A stretch of 64,000 bases of DNA from Kitasatospora sp. GAS204B (GCF_029892155.1 NZ_JARZAG010000028.1:43159-107158), one strand, 5' to 3'. Numbered from the stretch's first letter, positions 34,132-42,830 are shown. The notes: generated by a model from the letters alone, not told the origin. Program-made: numbers and translations.

Positions 34132-34776
34132 ATGGGTGTTTTCAGCTGGTTCCGTCGCCGTACCGCCGAGGTTCCGCAGGCCGCGGACGGCGGATCGGTC
34201 GCCGTGCTGGCTCCGCCGGAGCAGGAGCCGGCGGAGCCCGGGGCGGCCGACGGCGAGCGGCAGGAGTCGCCGCCCGGCGTCCCGGCCGCCCGGACGGCCC
34301 CCGAGGCCGAGTCGGGCGGGCTGCTGACCGGGGCCGGCGCCGTCGATGCGGGCGGGGCGCTGCTCGACGCGGCGGCGCATCTCACGCCGGACGTCGCCGA
34401 GTTGCTGGCCGCGGCGCTCGCGGCGGCCGCGCAGAGCGTGGAACCGGCCGAGGACGCCCTTCCGCAGAGCCGACCCGAGCGGCCTGACACAGGAGACGAC
34501 GCCATGGGCCTGATGGACAACCTCAAGGGCAGGGCTGAGGAGCTCAAGGACAAGGCCAGCCACCTGGCGGGCCAGCACAACGAGAAGATCGACGAGCTGG
34601 TCGACAAGGCCGGCGACGCGATCGACAAGGCCACCAAGGGGAAGTACAGCGACAAGATCGCCACCGGGACGGGGAAGGCCAAGGGCGCGGTGGACGGCTT
34701 CGCGGAGAAGGGCCCGCAGGACGAAGGCCGCACCGGCGACGAAGGCCCCGCCGACGAGGCGGGCCCGCAGGGCTGA
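34132..34776 (+). CDS. Antitoxin-like (Rv0909/MT0933 type) protein with N-terminal extension
   Basis: A 214-residue open frame. The C-terminal ~75 residues (from MGLMDNLKGRAEELKDKASH, then KIDELVDKAGDAIDKATKGK) match the short Lys/Asp-rich antitoxin-annotated family of actinobacteria, a small amphipathic helical protein. The first ~124 residues are different: MGVFSWFRRRT, then a Pro/Glu/Ala-rich linker and one Ala-rich helix. An AGGAG lies 9 nt before an in-frame ATG at 34504, so the 90-residue antitoxin-like protein could be made alone from an internal start. No toxin gene is adjacent. Divergent from miaA. Confidence 0.62.
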   Translation: MGVFSWFRRRTAEVPQAADGGSVAVLAPPEQEPAEPGAADGERQESPPGVPAARTAPEAESGGLLTGAGAVDAGGALLDAAAHLTPDVAELLAAALAAAAQSVEPAEDALPQSRPERPDTGDDAMGLMDNLKGRAEELKDKASHLAGQHNEKIDELVDKAGDAIDKATKGKYSDKIATGTGKAKGAVDGFAEKGPQDEGRTGDEGPADEAGPQG

Positions 34777-34802
34777 TCCAGGAGTTGATCCGCAGCTGAT
34801 CA

Positions 34803-35047
34803 ACAGTCGGGGGGGGGGGGCGGGGCCGCCCCCCCCCCCCCCCCCCGGGCCGGCCCCCCCCCCCGGGGGCCCCCCCCCCCCCCCCCCCCCGCCCGCGGGG
34901 GGGGGCCGGCCCCGCCCCCCCGCGCCCCCCCCGCCCCCGCCCCCCCCGCCGAGGCGGGGGCCCCGCGGGCGTCACCCTGGCGTTGACCCGCCGCTCACCA
35001 CCCGGCGGGGGGGCCGCCCGCCGCCCCCGCCCCCCCCCCCCGACTGT
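34803..35047. repeat. Poly-G/poly-C low-complexity island bounded by an inverted repeat
   Basis: Almost every base between 34809 and 35041 is G or C, with runs of up to ~20 C. A 12-G run at the left and a 12-C run at the right are arms of a perfect 23-bp inverted repeat (34803-34825 with 35025-35047), and GCTGATC/GATCAGC extends it after small gaps. Only 34950-35010 looks like normal sequence. It lies between a + strand stop and a - strand stop, so it may stand where a terminator hairpin is. Sequencing or assembly error is the most likely cause of the long runs. Confidence 0.85.
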
Positions 35048-35052
35048 GCCGA

Positions 35053-35760
35053 TCAGCGCCAGGAGGCCACGAAGTAGCCGACCCCGTACGGGGCGTCCTG
35101 GTAGCGCAGCCGCCCGCCGAGCCCGGCCCCCTCACCCGCCCCGGCCAGCACCTGCCACGGGGCCCGGCCCGCGGCCAGCAGCTCGGCGCCGAGCCGTGGG
35201 TCCAGCGCGGCCAGCGCGGCGGTGTCCGCCGCACCGAGTGCGCGGGCCACCCCGGCGTCGAAGCCCTCGGCCCGCTCGTCCAGGTAGCCGGGCGCCTTGA
35301 CGGAGCGTCGTGCGCTCCCGTCGCCGAGCACCAGCAGTCCGACCCGGTCGGCGAGCCCCGCCAGTCCCTGGCCGAGGCCGAGCATCCGGTCCACCGGCGC
35401 GTCACCGGGCACCGCGCAGGCGTGCGTGGGCAGCGCCGCGCCGGCCTGGTCCAGCAGCCAGGCGCCGACGGAGAGCGCGGGGCTGAGCTCGGGCCCGTCG
35501 ACCCCGCCGGAGGGCAGCCGCACCCCGAGCGGGACGCCGAAGCGGTGGAAGGAGCCGGCCCCGCCCTCGGTCCACACCTCGGCCTGCGGACCGTCGCCGA
35601 CCAGCACCAGCAGCTGCAGGTCGGCGGCCAGCAGCTCGCCGACCGCCTCGGCGCAGACCGACCGCAGGCCGTCCAGCTCCGGGGCGGCACCAGCGGCCAC
35701 CTCGGGGACCAGCAGCGGGGGGCAGGGGCAGACGGCAGCGGCGACCAGCATGGTGATCAC
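35053..35760 (-). CDS. LigB/class III extradiol dioxygenase-like protein
   Basis: A 235-residue protein with the overall plan of the LigB superfamily: VAAAVCPCPPLLVPEV at the start, LLVLVGDGPQAEVW, and GLLVLGDGSARRSVKAPGYLD in the middle. In dioxygenases the first motif carries a metal-binding His (PHPP-like); here it is Cys-Pro-Cys-Pro-Pro. The His after GDG is also absent, so metal-dependent ring cleavage is doubtful. The GTG at 35760 has GAGG upstream; an ATG at 35751 is an alternative. It follows miaB closely on the same strand and is commonly found there in Streptomyces. Actual function unknown. Confidence 0.75.
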   Translation of the reverse strand: MITMLVAAAVCPCPPLLVPEVAAGAAPELDGLRSVCAEAVGELLAADLQLLVLVGDGPQAEVWTEGGAGSFHRFGVPLGVRLPSGGVDGPELSPALSVGAWLLDQAGAALPTHACAVPGDAPVDRMLGLGQGLAGLADRVGLLVLGDGSARRSVKAPGYLDERAEGFDAGVARALGAADTAALAALDPRLGAELLAAGRAPWQVLAGAGEGAGLGGRLRYQDAPYGVGYFVASWR

Positions 35761-35809
35761 TCTAGGGCCTCACTGACGAGAGGCCGTGGCCGTCTGCCCG
35801 GCCGGCGGA

Positions 35810-37300
35810 TCAGTCGCAGCCGCAGCCGTTGCCGGGCACGGCCGCCAGCGGCGCCGGAGCGCCGATGCCGGGCAGCCCCAGCATGACGCCGGCCGGCTTG
35901 GCGGCGGGGGCGGCGTTGCGCTTCTCCCAGGCGTCGCCGGCCCGGGTGCGCCGGACGCCCAGCGTCGGGCCCTCGGCCAGCAGGTGGTGCGGGGCCGCGT
36001 AGCTGATCTCGACGGTCACCACGTCACCCGGCCGCACCGGCTCGGCCGGCCTGGTGAAGTGGACCAGCCGGTTGTCGGGCGCGCGGCCGGAGAGCCGGTC
36101 GGTCTGGTCGTCCTTCTTGCCCTCGCCCTCGGCGACCAGGATCTCCAGACGGCGGCCGACCTGCTTCTTGTTCTCCGCCCAGGAGATCTCCTCCTGCAGC
36201 GCGATCAGCCGCTCGTAGCGCTCCTGGACCACGGCCTTGGGCACCTGGTCCGCCATCTCGGCGGCCGGGGTGCCGGGGCGCTTGGAGTACTGGAACGTGA
36301 AGGCGTTGGTGAACCGGGCCTCGCGCACCGTGTGCAGGGTCTGCTCGAAGTCCTCGTCGGTCTCCCCGGGGAAGCCGACGATGATGTCGGTGGAGATCGC
36401 GGCGTCCGGCATCGCCTCGCGGACCTTCTTGATGATGCCCAGGAACCGCTCCTGGCGGTACGAGCGCTTCATCGCGCGCAGCACGGTGTCCGAGCCGGAC
36501 TGCAGCGGCATGTGCAGCTGGTGCATCACGTTCGGGGTCTCGGCCATCGCGGCGATCACGTCGTCGGTGAAGTCGCGCGGGTGCGGGGAGGTGAAGCGCA
36601 CCCGCTCCAGGCCCTCGATCTGGCCGCAGGCCCGCAGCAGCTTGGAGAAGGCCTCGCGGTCGCCCAGGTCCGAGCCGTAGGCGTTGACGTTCTGGCCGAG
36701 CAGGGTCACCTCGATGACGCCCTCGCCGACCAGCGCCTCGACCTCGGCGAGCACGTCGCCGGGGCGGCGGTCCTCCTCCTTGCCGCGCAGCGCCGGGACG
36801 ATGCAGAAGGTGCAGGTGTTGTTGCAGCCGACCGAGATCGCGACCCAGGCCGCGTAGGCGGACTCACGGCGGGTGGGCAGCGTGGAGGGGAAGGTCTCCA
36901 ACGACTCCAGGATCTCCACCTGGGCCTTGCGCTCCACCCGGGCCCGCTCGAGCAGCGCGGGCAGGTGGCCGATGTTGTGGGTGCCGAAGACCACGTCGAC
37001 CCAGGGCGCCCTGCGCACGATGGTGTCGCGGTCCTTCTGGGCCAGGCAGCCGCCGACGGCGATCTGCATGTCCCTGCGGCCGGCCTTGGCCGGGGCCAGC
37101 TGGCCGAGGTTGCCGTACAGCTTGTTGTCGGCGTTCTCCCGCACGGCACAGGTGTTGAAGACCACCAGGTCGGGCTCACCGCCCTGGTCGGCCTTCACGT
37201 ATCCGGCGTCCTCGAGCAGCCCGGCCAGCCGCTCGGAGTCGTGGACGTTCATCTGACAGCCGTGCGTGACGACCTTGTAAGTTCGCAAGCTCTCTCCCAT
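35810..37300 (-). CDS. miaB: tRNA-2-methylthio-N6-dimethylallyladenosine synthase
   Basis: Radical-SAM methylthiotransferase that adds a methylthio group to i6A37 made by MiaA. It has 496 residues from the ATG at 37300 (MGESLRTYKVV); the upstream open frame overlaps the divergent gene's promoter. The N-terminal UPF0004 domain has THGCQMNVHDSE and further Cys in NTCAVRENA and VGGCLAQ for one 4Fe-4S cluster. The radical-SAM Cys triad is VGCNNTCTFCIVP. A TRAM domain follows, then a ~45-residue Pro/Ala tail ending GNGCGCD. The sister enzyme RimO lies elsewhere in the window. Confidence 0.96.
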   Translation of the reverse strand: MGESLRTYKVVTHGCQMNVHDSERLAGLLEDAGYVKADQGGEPDLVVFNTCAVRENADNKLYGNLGQLAPAKAGRRDMQIAVGGCLAQKDRDTIVRRAPWVDVVFGTHNIGHLPALLERARVERKAQVEILESLETFPSTLPTRRESAYAAWVAISVGCNNTCTFCIVPALRGKEEDRRPGDVLAEVEALVGEGVIEVTLLGQNVNAYGSDLGDREAFSKLLRACGQIEGLERVRFTSPHPRDFTDDVIAAMAETPNVMHQLHMPLQSGSDTVLRAMKRSYRQERFLGIIKKVREAMPDAAISTDIIVGFPGETDEDFEQTLHTVREARFTNAFTFQYSKRPGTPAAEMADQVPKAVVQERYERLIALQEEISWAENKKQVGRRLEILVAEGEGKKDDQTDRLSGRAPDNRLVHFTRPAEPVRPGDVVTVEISYAAPHHLLAEGPTLGVRRTRAGDAWEKRNAAPAAKPAGVMLGLPGIGAPAPLAAVPGNGCGCD

Positions 37301-37409
37301 ACCCACAGCAGCAAGGGTAAGGGCAGCGCGGCGCGCTCCCGGTGGCACGTGGTGGCGAGATGGGCCCTCCCCCTCCCGTCCGCGGGCTTCTCCTGGCAGG
37401 ATCCCCCGC

Positions 37410-38405
37410 ATGACCTCGACCACCGCCTGGCCGCGCCGGACCCGCCGACGCCGGCTCTGGCCGCTGCTGGCCGCCCTGTTGCTGCTGGTGGTGGGCGCGG
37501 TCGGCGGCTGGTGGCTGACCGCCGGCCGACCGGCCGGCTACCCCAAGGGGGTCGACGGCTTCGCGACAGGTGTGCCCGAGGGGGTCTACACCCAGTACGG
37601 CGAGCTGTTGCAGGGGTACCTGCACACCACGATGCCCGGCGTCGAGCTGCGGCTGGACGCCAGCCAGGGCTCGGTGGACAACCTGGAGCGGGTCGCCTCG
37701 GGGCAGGACTCCTTCGCGATAGCCACCGCCGACGCGGTGGCCGAGTTCCCCGGCCCGGGCAAGGGCAAGCTGCGGGCGATCGCCCGGCTCTACGACGACT
37801 ACCTGCAGTTGGTGGTCCCGGCCGACTCCCCGGTGCAGTCGGTGGCCGACCTGAAGGGCAAGCGGGTCGGAGTGGGTGAGCCCAAGTCCGGGGTGAACCT
37901 GGTCACCCGCGAGCTGCTCATCGCCGCCGGCATCGACCCGGACACCGGCATCACCCCCGCCCCGCTCGGCGTCGGGGACGCGAGCACCCAGCTGGCGGAC
38001 GGGCGGTTGGACGCCTTCTTCTGGTCCGGCGGGTTGCCGACCAGCGCGCTGACCAGCCTGGCGGCCAAGTTCCCGATCCGGATCGTGCCGCTGGGCGACC
38101 TCACCGACAAGCTGCACCAGGCGAGCAGCGACACCGACGCCTGGCGCACCGCCGTCCTGCCCGCCGGGGTCTATCCGAAGACCCAGGCCGTGCTCACCAT
38201 GGCGGTGCCCAACCTGCTGATCACCCGCGACGACGTGGATCCCGGGCTGGTCGAGGGCCTGACCCGCGCGGTGATCGACAGCCGGGACCCGATCGGCACC
38301 CAGGTGCACGCGGCCCAGCTGGTGGACCTGCGCACCGCCGTCTACACCGACCCGCTGCCGCTGCACGACGGCGCCGAGCGCTACTACCGGTCCGTCAAAC
38401 CCTGA
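37410..38405 (+). CDS. TAXI-family (TRAP-type) solute-binding protein
   Basis: A 331-residue protein with an N-terminal signal anchor: a basic RRTRRRR, then a span at about 16-36. The body is a TAXI periplasmic-binding fold: TGVPEGVYTQYGELLQ, AIATADAVAEF, IARLYDDYLQLVVP and ADLKGKRVGVGEPKSGVNLV. The start has AGGA about 8 nt upstream. No TRAP permease gene (DctM/DctQ fusion) is present. Instead, 17 bp away on the opposite strand lies a two-component system, so a role as a ligand-sensing partner of that kinase is plausible but unproven. Ligands of TAXI proteins are often glutamate or dicarboxylates; nothing here specifies one. Confidence 0.88.
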   Translation: MTSTTAWPRRTRRRRLWPLLAALLLLVVGAVGGWWLTAGRPAGYPKGVDGFATGVPEGVYTQYGELLQGYLHTTMPGVELRLDASQGSVDNLERVASGQDSFAIATADAVAEFPGPGKGKLRAIARLYDDYLQLVVPADSPVQSVADLKGKRVGVGEPKSGVNLVTRELLIAAGIDPDTGITPAPLGVGDASTQLADGRLDAFFWSGGLPTSALTSLAAKFPIRIVPLGDLTDKLHQASSDTDAWRTAVLPAGVYPKTQAVLTMAVPNLLITRDDVDPGLVEGLTRAVIDSRDPIGTQVHAAQLVDLRTAVYTDPLPLHDGAERYYRSVKP

Positions 38406-38422
38406 GGGCGACCGACCGGGCG

Positions 38423-39850
38423 TCAGTGCTCGCGCGGGACGATCAGCGCGACGGCAAGCCCCCTGGGCTCGGCCGGGGCGAACTCCAGCGAGCCGCCGCC
38501 GGCCAGCAGCAGGGTGCGCGCGATGGACAGGCCCAGGCCCGAGCCGTCCACGTTCTGGTGCCGGGCGCTGCGCCAGAACCGGTCACCGACCCTGGCCAGC
38601 TCCTCCTCGGTGAGCCCGGGCCCGGAGTCCGTCACGGTGATCGCCACGTCGCGCTTGCGCACCTGCAGGGTGACCGCCACCGTGCCGTCGGCCGGGCTGA
38701 ACTTGAGCGCGTTGTCGAGCACCGCGTCCAGCGCGCTGCCGACACCGATCGGGTCCGCCCAGCCGCTGGCCGGCGGCGGCGTGCCGCAGGCCAGCCGCAC
38801 CCCGCGCTGGGTCGCCAGCGCCTGCCAGGCGTCCACCCGGGCCAGCACCAGCGCGGTCAGGTCCACCGGCTCCGCTTCGGGGCGGCCGCCCTCGGCGGTG
38901 GCCAGGCCCAGCAGGTCGTCCAGCACCCGGGCCAGCCGGACACCCTCCTCGCGCACCTGCGACAGCTCGGCCTCGTGCTGCTCGGGCAACTCCAGGCCGA
39001 GCAGCTCGACCCGGAGCAGCAGCGCCGCCAGCGGGTTGCGCAGCTGGTGCGAGGCGTCGGCGACGAAGGCCCGCTGCTGATCGAGGGCCAGCACCACGTG
39101 GTCGGCCATGTCGTTGAAGGAGGCGGCCAGTCGCCGCAACTCGGGCGGGCCGCCGGACGACGCGACCCGGGCGTTCATCCGCCCGGTGGCGATGTCGTGG
39201 GCCGCCCGGTCCAGGGTGCGCACCGGGCGCAGCATCCACTCGGTCAGCCGCACCGCGAGCAGCACGGCGGCGATCATCGCGATCGCCTCGCCGCCACCCA
39301 GCAGCAGCCAGCGGTGCAGGATCCGCGAACGCAGCGCGGCGGTCGGCGACTCGGTGACCACCAGGGCCACCACGTCGCCGTCCCGGACCACCGGGGAGGC
39401 GATGGTCAGGGTGCGGTCCGGGGTCCACGGCCAGACCTGCGGGGGGTTGTGGCTGCGCCGGCCGTCCCTGGCCTCCTGGACGGCCTCGGCGCCGCTGCCG
39501 CTGGTCGGCAGGTGCCAGTCGGCGGGAGCGATGGCGAGCTGGCGGCCGTCGGCCAGGAACAGGCCGATCCGCACCCCGTAGAGCTCCTGGTAGCGGGAGG
39601 CCTCCAGCTGCAGCTCGCGCAGCTGGATGGCGCTCGGGTCGGTCGGGACGGCCGGATCGGAGCCGACCGCGCCGCGCGCCGGCAGGCCCTGGGTGGGCAG
39701 TTCCTGGGCGAACCGGGCCACGTCGTCCATCCGGTCGACCACGGTCCGGCTCTGCTCGGCCGCGGCCATGTCGGCGGCCAACGGCACGCCGAGGGCCGCC
39801 AGGACGGCGACCATCAGGGCCAGCAGAATGCCGAGCAGGCGGGTGCGCAT
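38423..39850 (-). CDS. Two-component sensor histidine kinase
   Basis: Membrane sensor kinase of 475 residues. Two spans (about 5-28 and 181-202) enclose a ~150-residue extracellular sensor domain. A HAMP domain follows (LRPVRTLDRAAHDIATGRMN), then the dimerisation domain with phospho-acceptor His268 (VADASHQLRNPLAAL). ATPase N-box is DAVLDNALKFSP, G1 VTDSGPGLT, G2 GSGLGLSIA. Its start is 3 bp after the regulator stop, so the two are co-transcribed. The TAXI protein gene faces it with almost no space between stops. The signal is unknown. Confidence 0.95.
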   Translation of the reverse strand: MRTRLLGILLALMVAVLAALGVPLAADMAAAEQSRTVVDRMDDVARFAQELPTQGLPARGAVGSDPAVPTDPSAIQLRELQLEASRYQELYGVRIGLFLADGRQLAIAPADWHLPTSGSGAEAVQEARDGRRSHNPPQVWPWTPDRTLTIASPVVRDGDVVALVVTESPTAALRSRILHRWLLLGGGEAIAMIAAVLLAVRLTEWMLRPVRTLDRAAHDIATGRMNARVASSGGPPELRRLAASFNDMADHVVLALDQQRAFVADASHQLRNPLAALLLRVELLGLELPEQHEAELSQVREEGVRLARVLDDLLGLATAEGGRPEAEPVDLTALVLARVDAWQALATQRGVRLACGTPPPASGWADPIGVGSALDAVLDNALKFSPADGTVAVTLQVRKRDVAITVTDSGPGLTEEELARVGDRFWRSARHQNVDGSGLGLSIARTLLLAGGGSLEFAPAEPRGLAVALIVPREH

Positions 39851-39853
39851 GGG

Positions 39854-40600
39854 CTAGCTCGCGCTCTCCGCTCCGGCCGCGCCGTTCTGTTGGGTCGGCG
39901 ACTGGGGCAGCAGCCGGTAGCCGACCCCGCGCACCGCCTCGACCAGGCCGGGCAGCGCGAGCTTGGTGCGCAGCGAGCCGATGTGCACCTCCAGGGTCCG
40001 CCCGTTGCCCTCCCAGCCGCTGCGCCAGACCTCGCTGAAGATCTGCTCGCGCCGGTAGACCACGCCCGGGCTCTGCGCGAGCAGCGCGAGCAGGTCGAAC
40101 TCCTTGCGGGTGAGCGGGACCTCGCGGCCCTCCACGCTGACCCGGCGGCGCTCGCGGTCGATGCTGATCCCCCAGGACTCCAGCGAGCCGGGGCCGGCCG
40201 GCGCCGCCGGGCCGTCGGCCGCGGCCGCCGCGGGCTGGAAGCGCCGGGCCACCGCGTGGATCCGGGCCAGCAGCTCGCCCATGTCGTAGGGCTTGGTGAT
40301 GTAGTCGTCGGCGCCCAGGTTGAGGCCGTGGATCCGGGAGCGGATGTCGGCCCGGGCGGTCACCATGATCACCGGAACCCCGCTGCCGGCCCGGATCCGG
40401 CTGCACACCTCGAAGCCGTCCCGGTCGGGCAGGCCGAGGTCCAGCAGCACCACCCGGTAGGGGTCGCTGCCGTCGGGCACCAGCGCGTCGAGCGCCTCGT
40501 GGCCGCTGCGCGCGTGCCGCACCTGGAAGCCGTGCCGACTGAGGACGGCGACCAGCGCCGCCGCCACCCGGTCGTCGTCCTCGACGAGGAGCAGCCGCAT
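39854..40600 (-). CDS. OmpR-family response regulator
   Basis: Partner of the kinase just downstream, 248 residues. The start is the ATG at 40600 with GGGAGGA upstream. The receiver domain has LLLVEDDDR, phospho-acceptor Asp54 (VVLLDLGLPDRDG), TARAD and KPYDMGELLARI. An Ala/Pro-rich linker leads to a winged-helix DNA-binding domain (LTRKEFDLLALLAQSPGVVYRREQ, then RTLEVHIGSLRTKL). The tail of ~15 residues is Gln/Ala-rich. Its promoter lies in a 530-bp region shared with a divergent flavin monooxygenase gene, a possible target. Confidence 0.95.
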   Translation of the reverse strand: MRLLLVEDDDRVAAALVAVLSRHGFQVRHARSGHEALDALVPDGSDPYRVVLLDLGLPDRDGFEVCSRIRAGSGVPVIMVTARADIRSRIHGLNLGADDYITKPYDMGELLARIHAVARRFQPAAAAADGPAAPAGPGSLESWGISIDRERRRVSVEGREVPLTRKEFDLLALLAQSPGVVYRREQIFSEVWRSGWEGNGRTLEVHIGSLRTKLALPGLVEAVRGVGYRLLPQSPTQQNGAAGAESAS

Positions 40601-41132
40601 CCCACATCCTCCCGATCGGGTCCCGCTCCGGCAGCCCTTGGCTGTCGGCGAAGCGGCCATCCTCCCCCACCGCCCACCGTCGCGGCCAGCCCTCTCGGGG
40701 CGAGCGCGGGGCACGTGGCCCTTTCGTAATCCTCAAGTTCCGCTCAGAACACCTTCCGGCGGCCGTTCGGCCGACTTAGGGTCTCAACATCGGGGGCTGC
40801 AGGCTCCGCCGGCCCCAGCCCCCGATATCCAGCCCCCGATATCCAGCCCGGTGATCGTCCGCCCGGGCCCGCGCGCCGGCGCTGCCGCGCCCCCGCCACG
40901 CCGCGGGCCCATCCGAAAAGATCAGCCGTACAGGCCCTAGCCGCACCGCGCGTGGCCACCGGATCGAGCCGCTCGGACGCTGCGGCACGAACCGGCGCAC
41001 ACCGGTCGCTGCTTGACGGACTCCCAGGCACTCTGTTGCATTGCTCTTCGTGACACCACCCGGGACCTGCGCCGCTCCCCCCGCCACCGGTTCGCCTGCG
41101 ACCTGCCCCGACCCGCGGTGCGGAGGCCGTCC
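40601..41132. promoter_or_regulatory. 530-bp divergent control region, response regulator / flavin monooxygenase
   Basis: Non-coding, between the response regulator (leftward) and a flavin monooxygenase (rightward). It contains a 14-bp tandem repeat and a hairpin near 40789-40842. No small gene with normal codon bias and a ribosome-binding site was seen. Confidence 0.55.
40789..40842. repeat. 14-bp tandem repeat with inverted partner
   Basis: CCAGCCCCCGATAT occurs twice in direct tandem (40815-40828, 40829-40842), followed by a partial third copy. The segment ATCGGGGGCTG at 40789-40799 is a perfect 11-bp inverted match to CAGCCCCCGAT at 40816-40826, and also to the second copy. Alternative hairpins can therefore form. 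Confidence 0.7.
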
Positions 41133-42830
41133 GTGGACCCGGTGATCGTGGTGGGCGCCGGTCCGGTGGGCCTGGCGATGGCGCTGGCGCTGGCCCGCCA
41201 CGAGGTCCCGAGCATCGTGCTCGACCAGGGCAGCGGGGTCTGCCCCGAGGGGCCGCGCAGCGCCGTGCTCGGGGCGGAGAGCACCGCCTTCCTGGAGCGG
41301 CTGGGCTATCCGCGGGCCGCTTCGGACGCCGCTCGCTGGGAGCGGCTGAGCGTCTGGCGGCGCCGACAGCAGGTGCTGGAACTCGATCTGACGGATCATC
41401 CGGTCCTGCACCTGCCCCAGCACCGACTGCAGCGCGGGCTGCGGGACGCGGCCACCGCGACCGGGCTGATCCAGCTGGTGCCGCACTCCCGGGTGGAGGA
41501 GATCGACCAGGACCGGGACGGTGTCAGCGTGCGCAGCAGACACCCGCAGGACGGCACCGACACCTGGTGGCGGGCCAGCCACCTGGTCGGCTGCGACGGC
41601 GCCCGGTCGGTGGTGCGCAAGCTGCTGGGCATCCGGTTCCCGGGGCGCCCGGCGGTGGACCGGCACGCGATCGCCACCGTCCGGGTCGACCTGCCGTTTC
41701 CCGGCGAGGCCCGGCTGCACCGCGAACCGCCCTGGCGCGGCGACCGCGAGGCCTCGGCCCGGCCGCTGCCGGACGGCCTGTGGCGGCTGGACTGGCGCCT
41801 GCCGCTCGGCCGGCCGGTGCCCAGCGAGCCGGTCGACCCGCACGCCACCTGGCCCGGCCTGGTCACCGGGGACACCCTGCTCACCCGGGTGAAGGCGACG
41901 CTGACCGGCTGGTGCGGCCAACTGCCGCGCTACGAACTGCTGGCCGCCGCCGACCACACCGCCCAGCAGCGGCTCGCCGCCCGGTTCCGCAGCGGCCGCT
42001 GCTTCCTGGCCGGCGACGCCGCCCACCTGCACGGCGCGCTCGGCATGCAGAACCTGGCCGACGGGCTGCGCGATGTGGACAACCTCGCCTGGCGACTCGC
42101 GGTCGCCTGGCACCTTCCGCCGGCCTTCGGTAGCGAGCAGTCCGGCGGTTCCCTGCTGGACGGGTACGAGGCGGAACGGCGCGGGGCGGTCGGCGCCCGG
42201 CTGCGCGCGGTGGACCAGGCGATGCCGCTGCTGCGCCCGCTGCGCGGCTGGCAGCAGACCCGGCGCTCGCTGCTCACCGGCTCGTTCCGCAAGCACGCGC
42301 CGCTGCTCACCGACGGACTGCTCGGCACCGGGCGGTTCGGCGGCGCCCCCGCCTACCCGGCCGCACCCTCGGGGGTGCCGGGGCGGGCCGGCGCGGTGCC
42401 GGTGCAGCGCGCGACGGGGCGCGGGACGGCGCTCAGCGAGCAACTGCCGGCCACCGCGCCCGGGGTGCTGGTGCCGAACGTCCCGGTGGTCACCACCGAG
42501 GGCGCCGCCGACCAGCTGTACGCACGGCTGGGCACGACCTTCCTGCTGCTGCTGGTGGCACCGGGCACCGCCGTCTGGTCGGCCGAGCGCTGGATGGGCG
42601 CGGGGCTGATGCCCCGGTTGGCGGAGGTGGCGGCGGCACTGCCGGTGCCGACCGAGGTGCTGGTCACCGAGGAGTACCCGGGAGCCGGGGCGCACACCGT
42701 GCTGCTGGTCCGCCCGGACGGGCATCTGGTCGGGATCACCCAGGGCTGCAGGGCCGAGGACCTGCAGGCGCTGGCGGACGGGGCACGGGGTGGGCCGAGC
42801 CCGCTGGCCGGCGCCGAGCGGTCGGCCTGA
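41133..42830 (+). CDS. FAD-dependent aromatic-ring-type monooxygenase
   Basis: Flavoprotein hydroxylase of the PHBH class, ~565 residues. The GTG at 41133 has GGAGG 6 nt upstream and places the FAD loop at the very start (VDPVIVVGAGPVGLAMALAL). The DG motif is LVGCDGARSVVRK and the second FAD motif is CFLAGDAAHLHGALGMQNLA, with His in place of the usual Pro after AAH. A thioredoxin-like C-terminal domain follows (PGVLVPNVPVVT onward), as in phenol hydroxylase relatives. No polyketide genes adjoin, so the substrate is unknown. Divergent from the two-component system and convergent with recX. Confidence 0.9.
   Translation: MDPVIVVGAGPVGLAMALALARHEVPSIVLDQGSGVCPEGPRSAVLGAESTAFLERLGYPRAASDAARWERLSVWRRRQQVLELDLTDHPVLHLPQHRLQRGLRDAATATGLIQLVPHSRVEEIDQDRDGVSVRSRHPQDGTDTWWRASHLVGCDGARSVVRKLLGIRFPGRPAVDRHAIATVRVDLPFPGEARLHREPPWRGDREASARPLPDGLWRLDWRLPLGRPVPSEPVDPHATWPGLVTGDTLLTRVKATLTGWCGQLPRYELLAAADHTAQQRLAARFRSGRCFLAGDAAHLHGALGMQNLADGLRDVDNLAWRLAVAWHLPPAFGSEQSGGSLLDGYEAERRGAVGARLRAVDQAMPLLRPLRGWQQTRRSLLTGSFRKHAPLLTDGLLGTGRFGGAPAYPAAPSGVPGRAGAVPVQRATGRGTALSEQLPATAPGVLVPNVPVVTTEGAADQLYARLGTTFLLLLVAPGTAVWSAERWMGAGLMPRLAEVAAALPVPTEVLVTEEYPGAGAHTVLLVRPDGHLVGITQGCRAEDLQALADGARGGPSPLAGAERSA

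Noticed and set aside
34544..35300. Open frames made of Gly/Pro/Arg across the poly-G/C island
   Set aside because: They arise from homopolymer runs that are probably artefacts and from antisense of the LigB-like gene.
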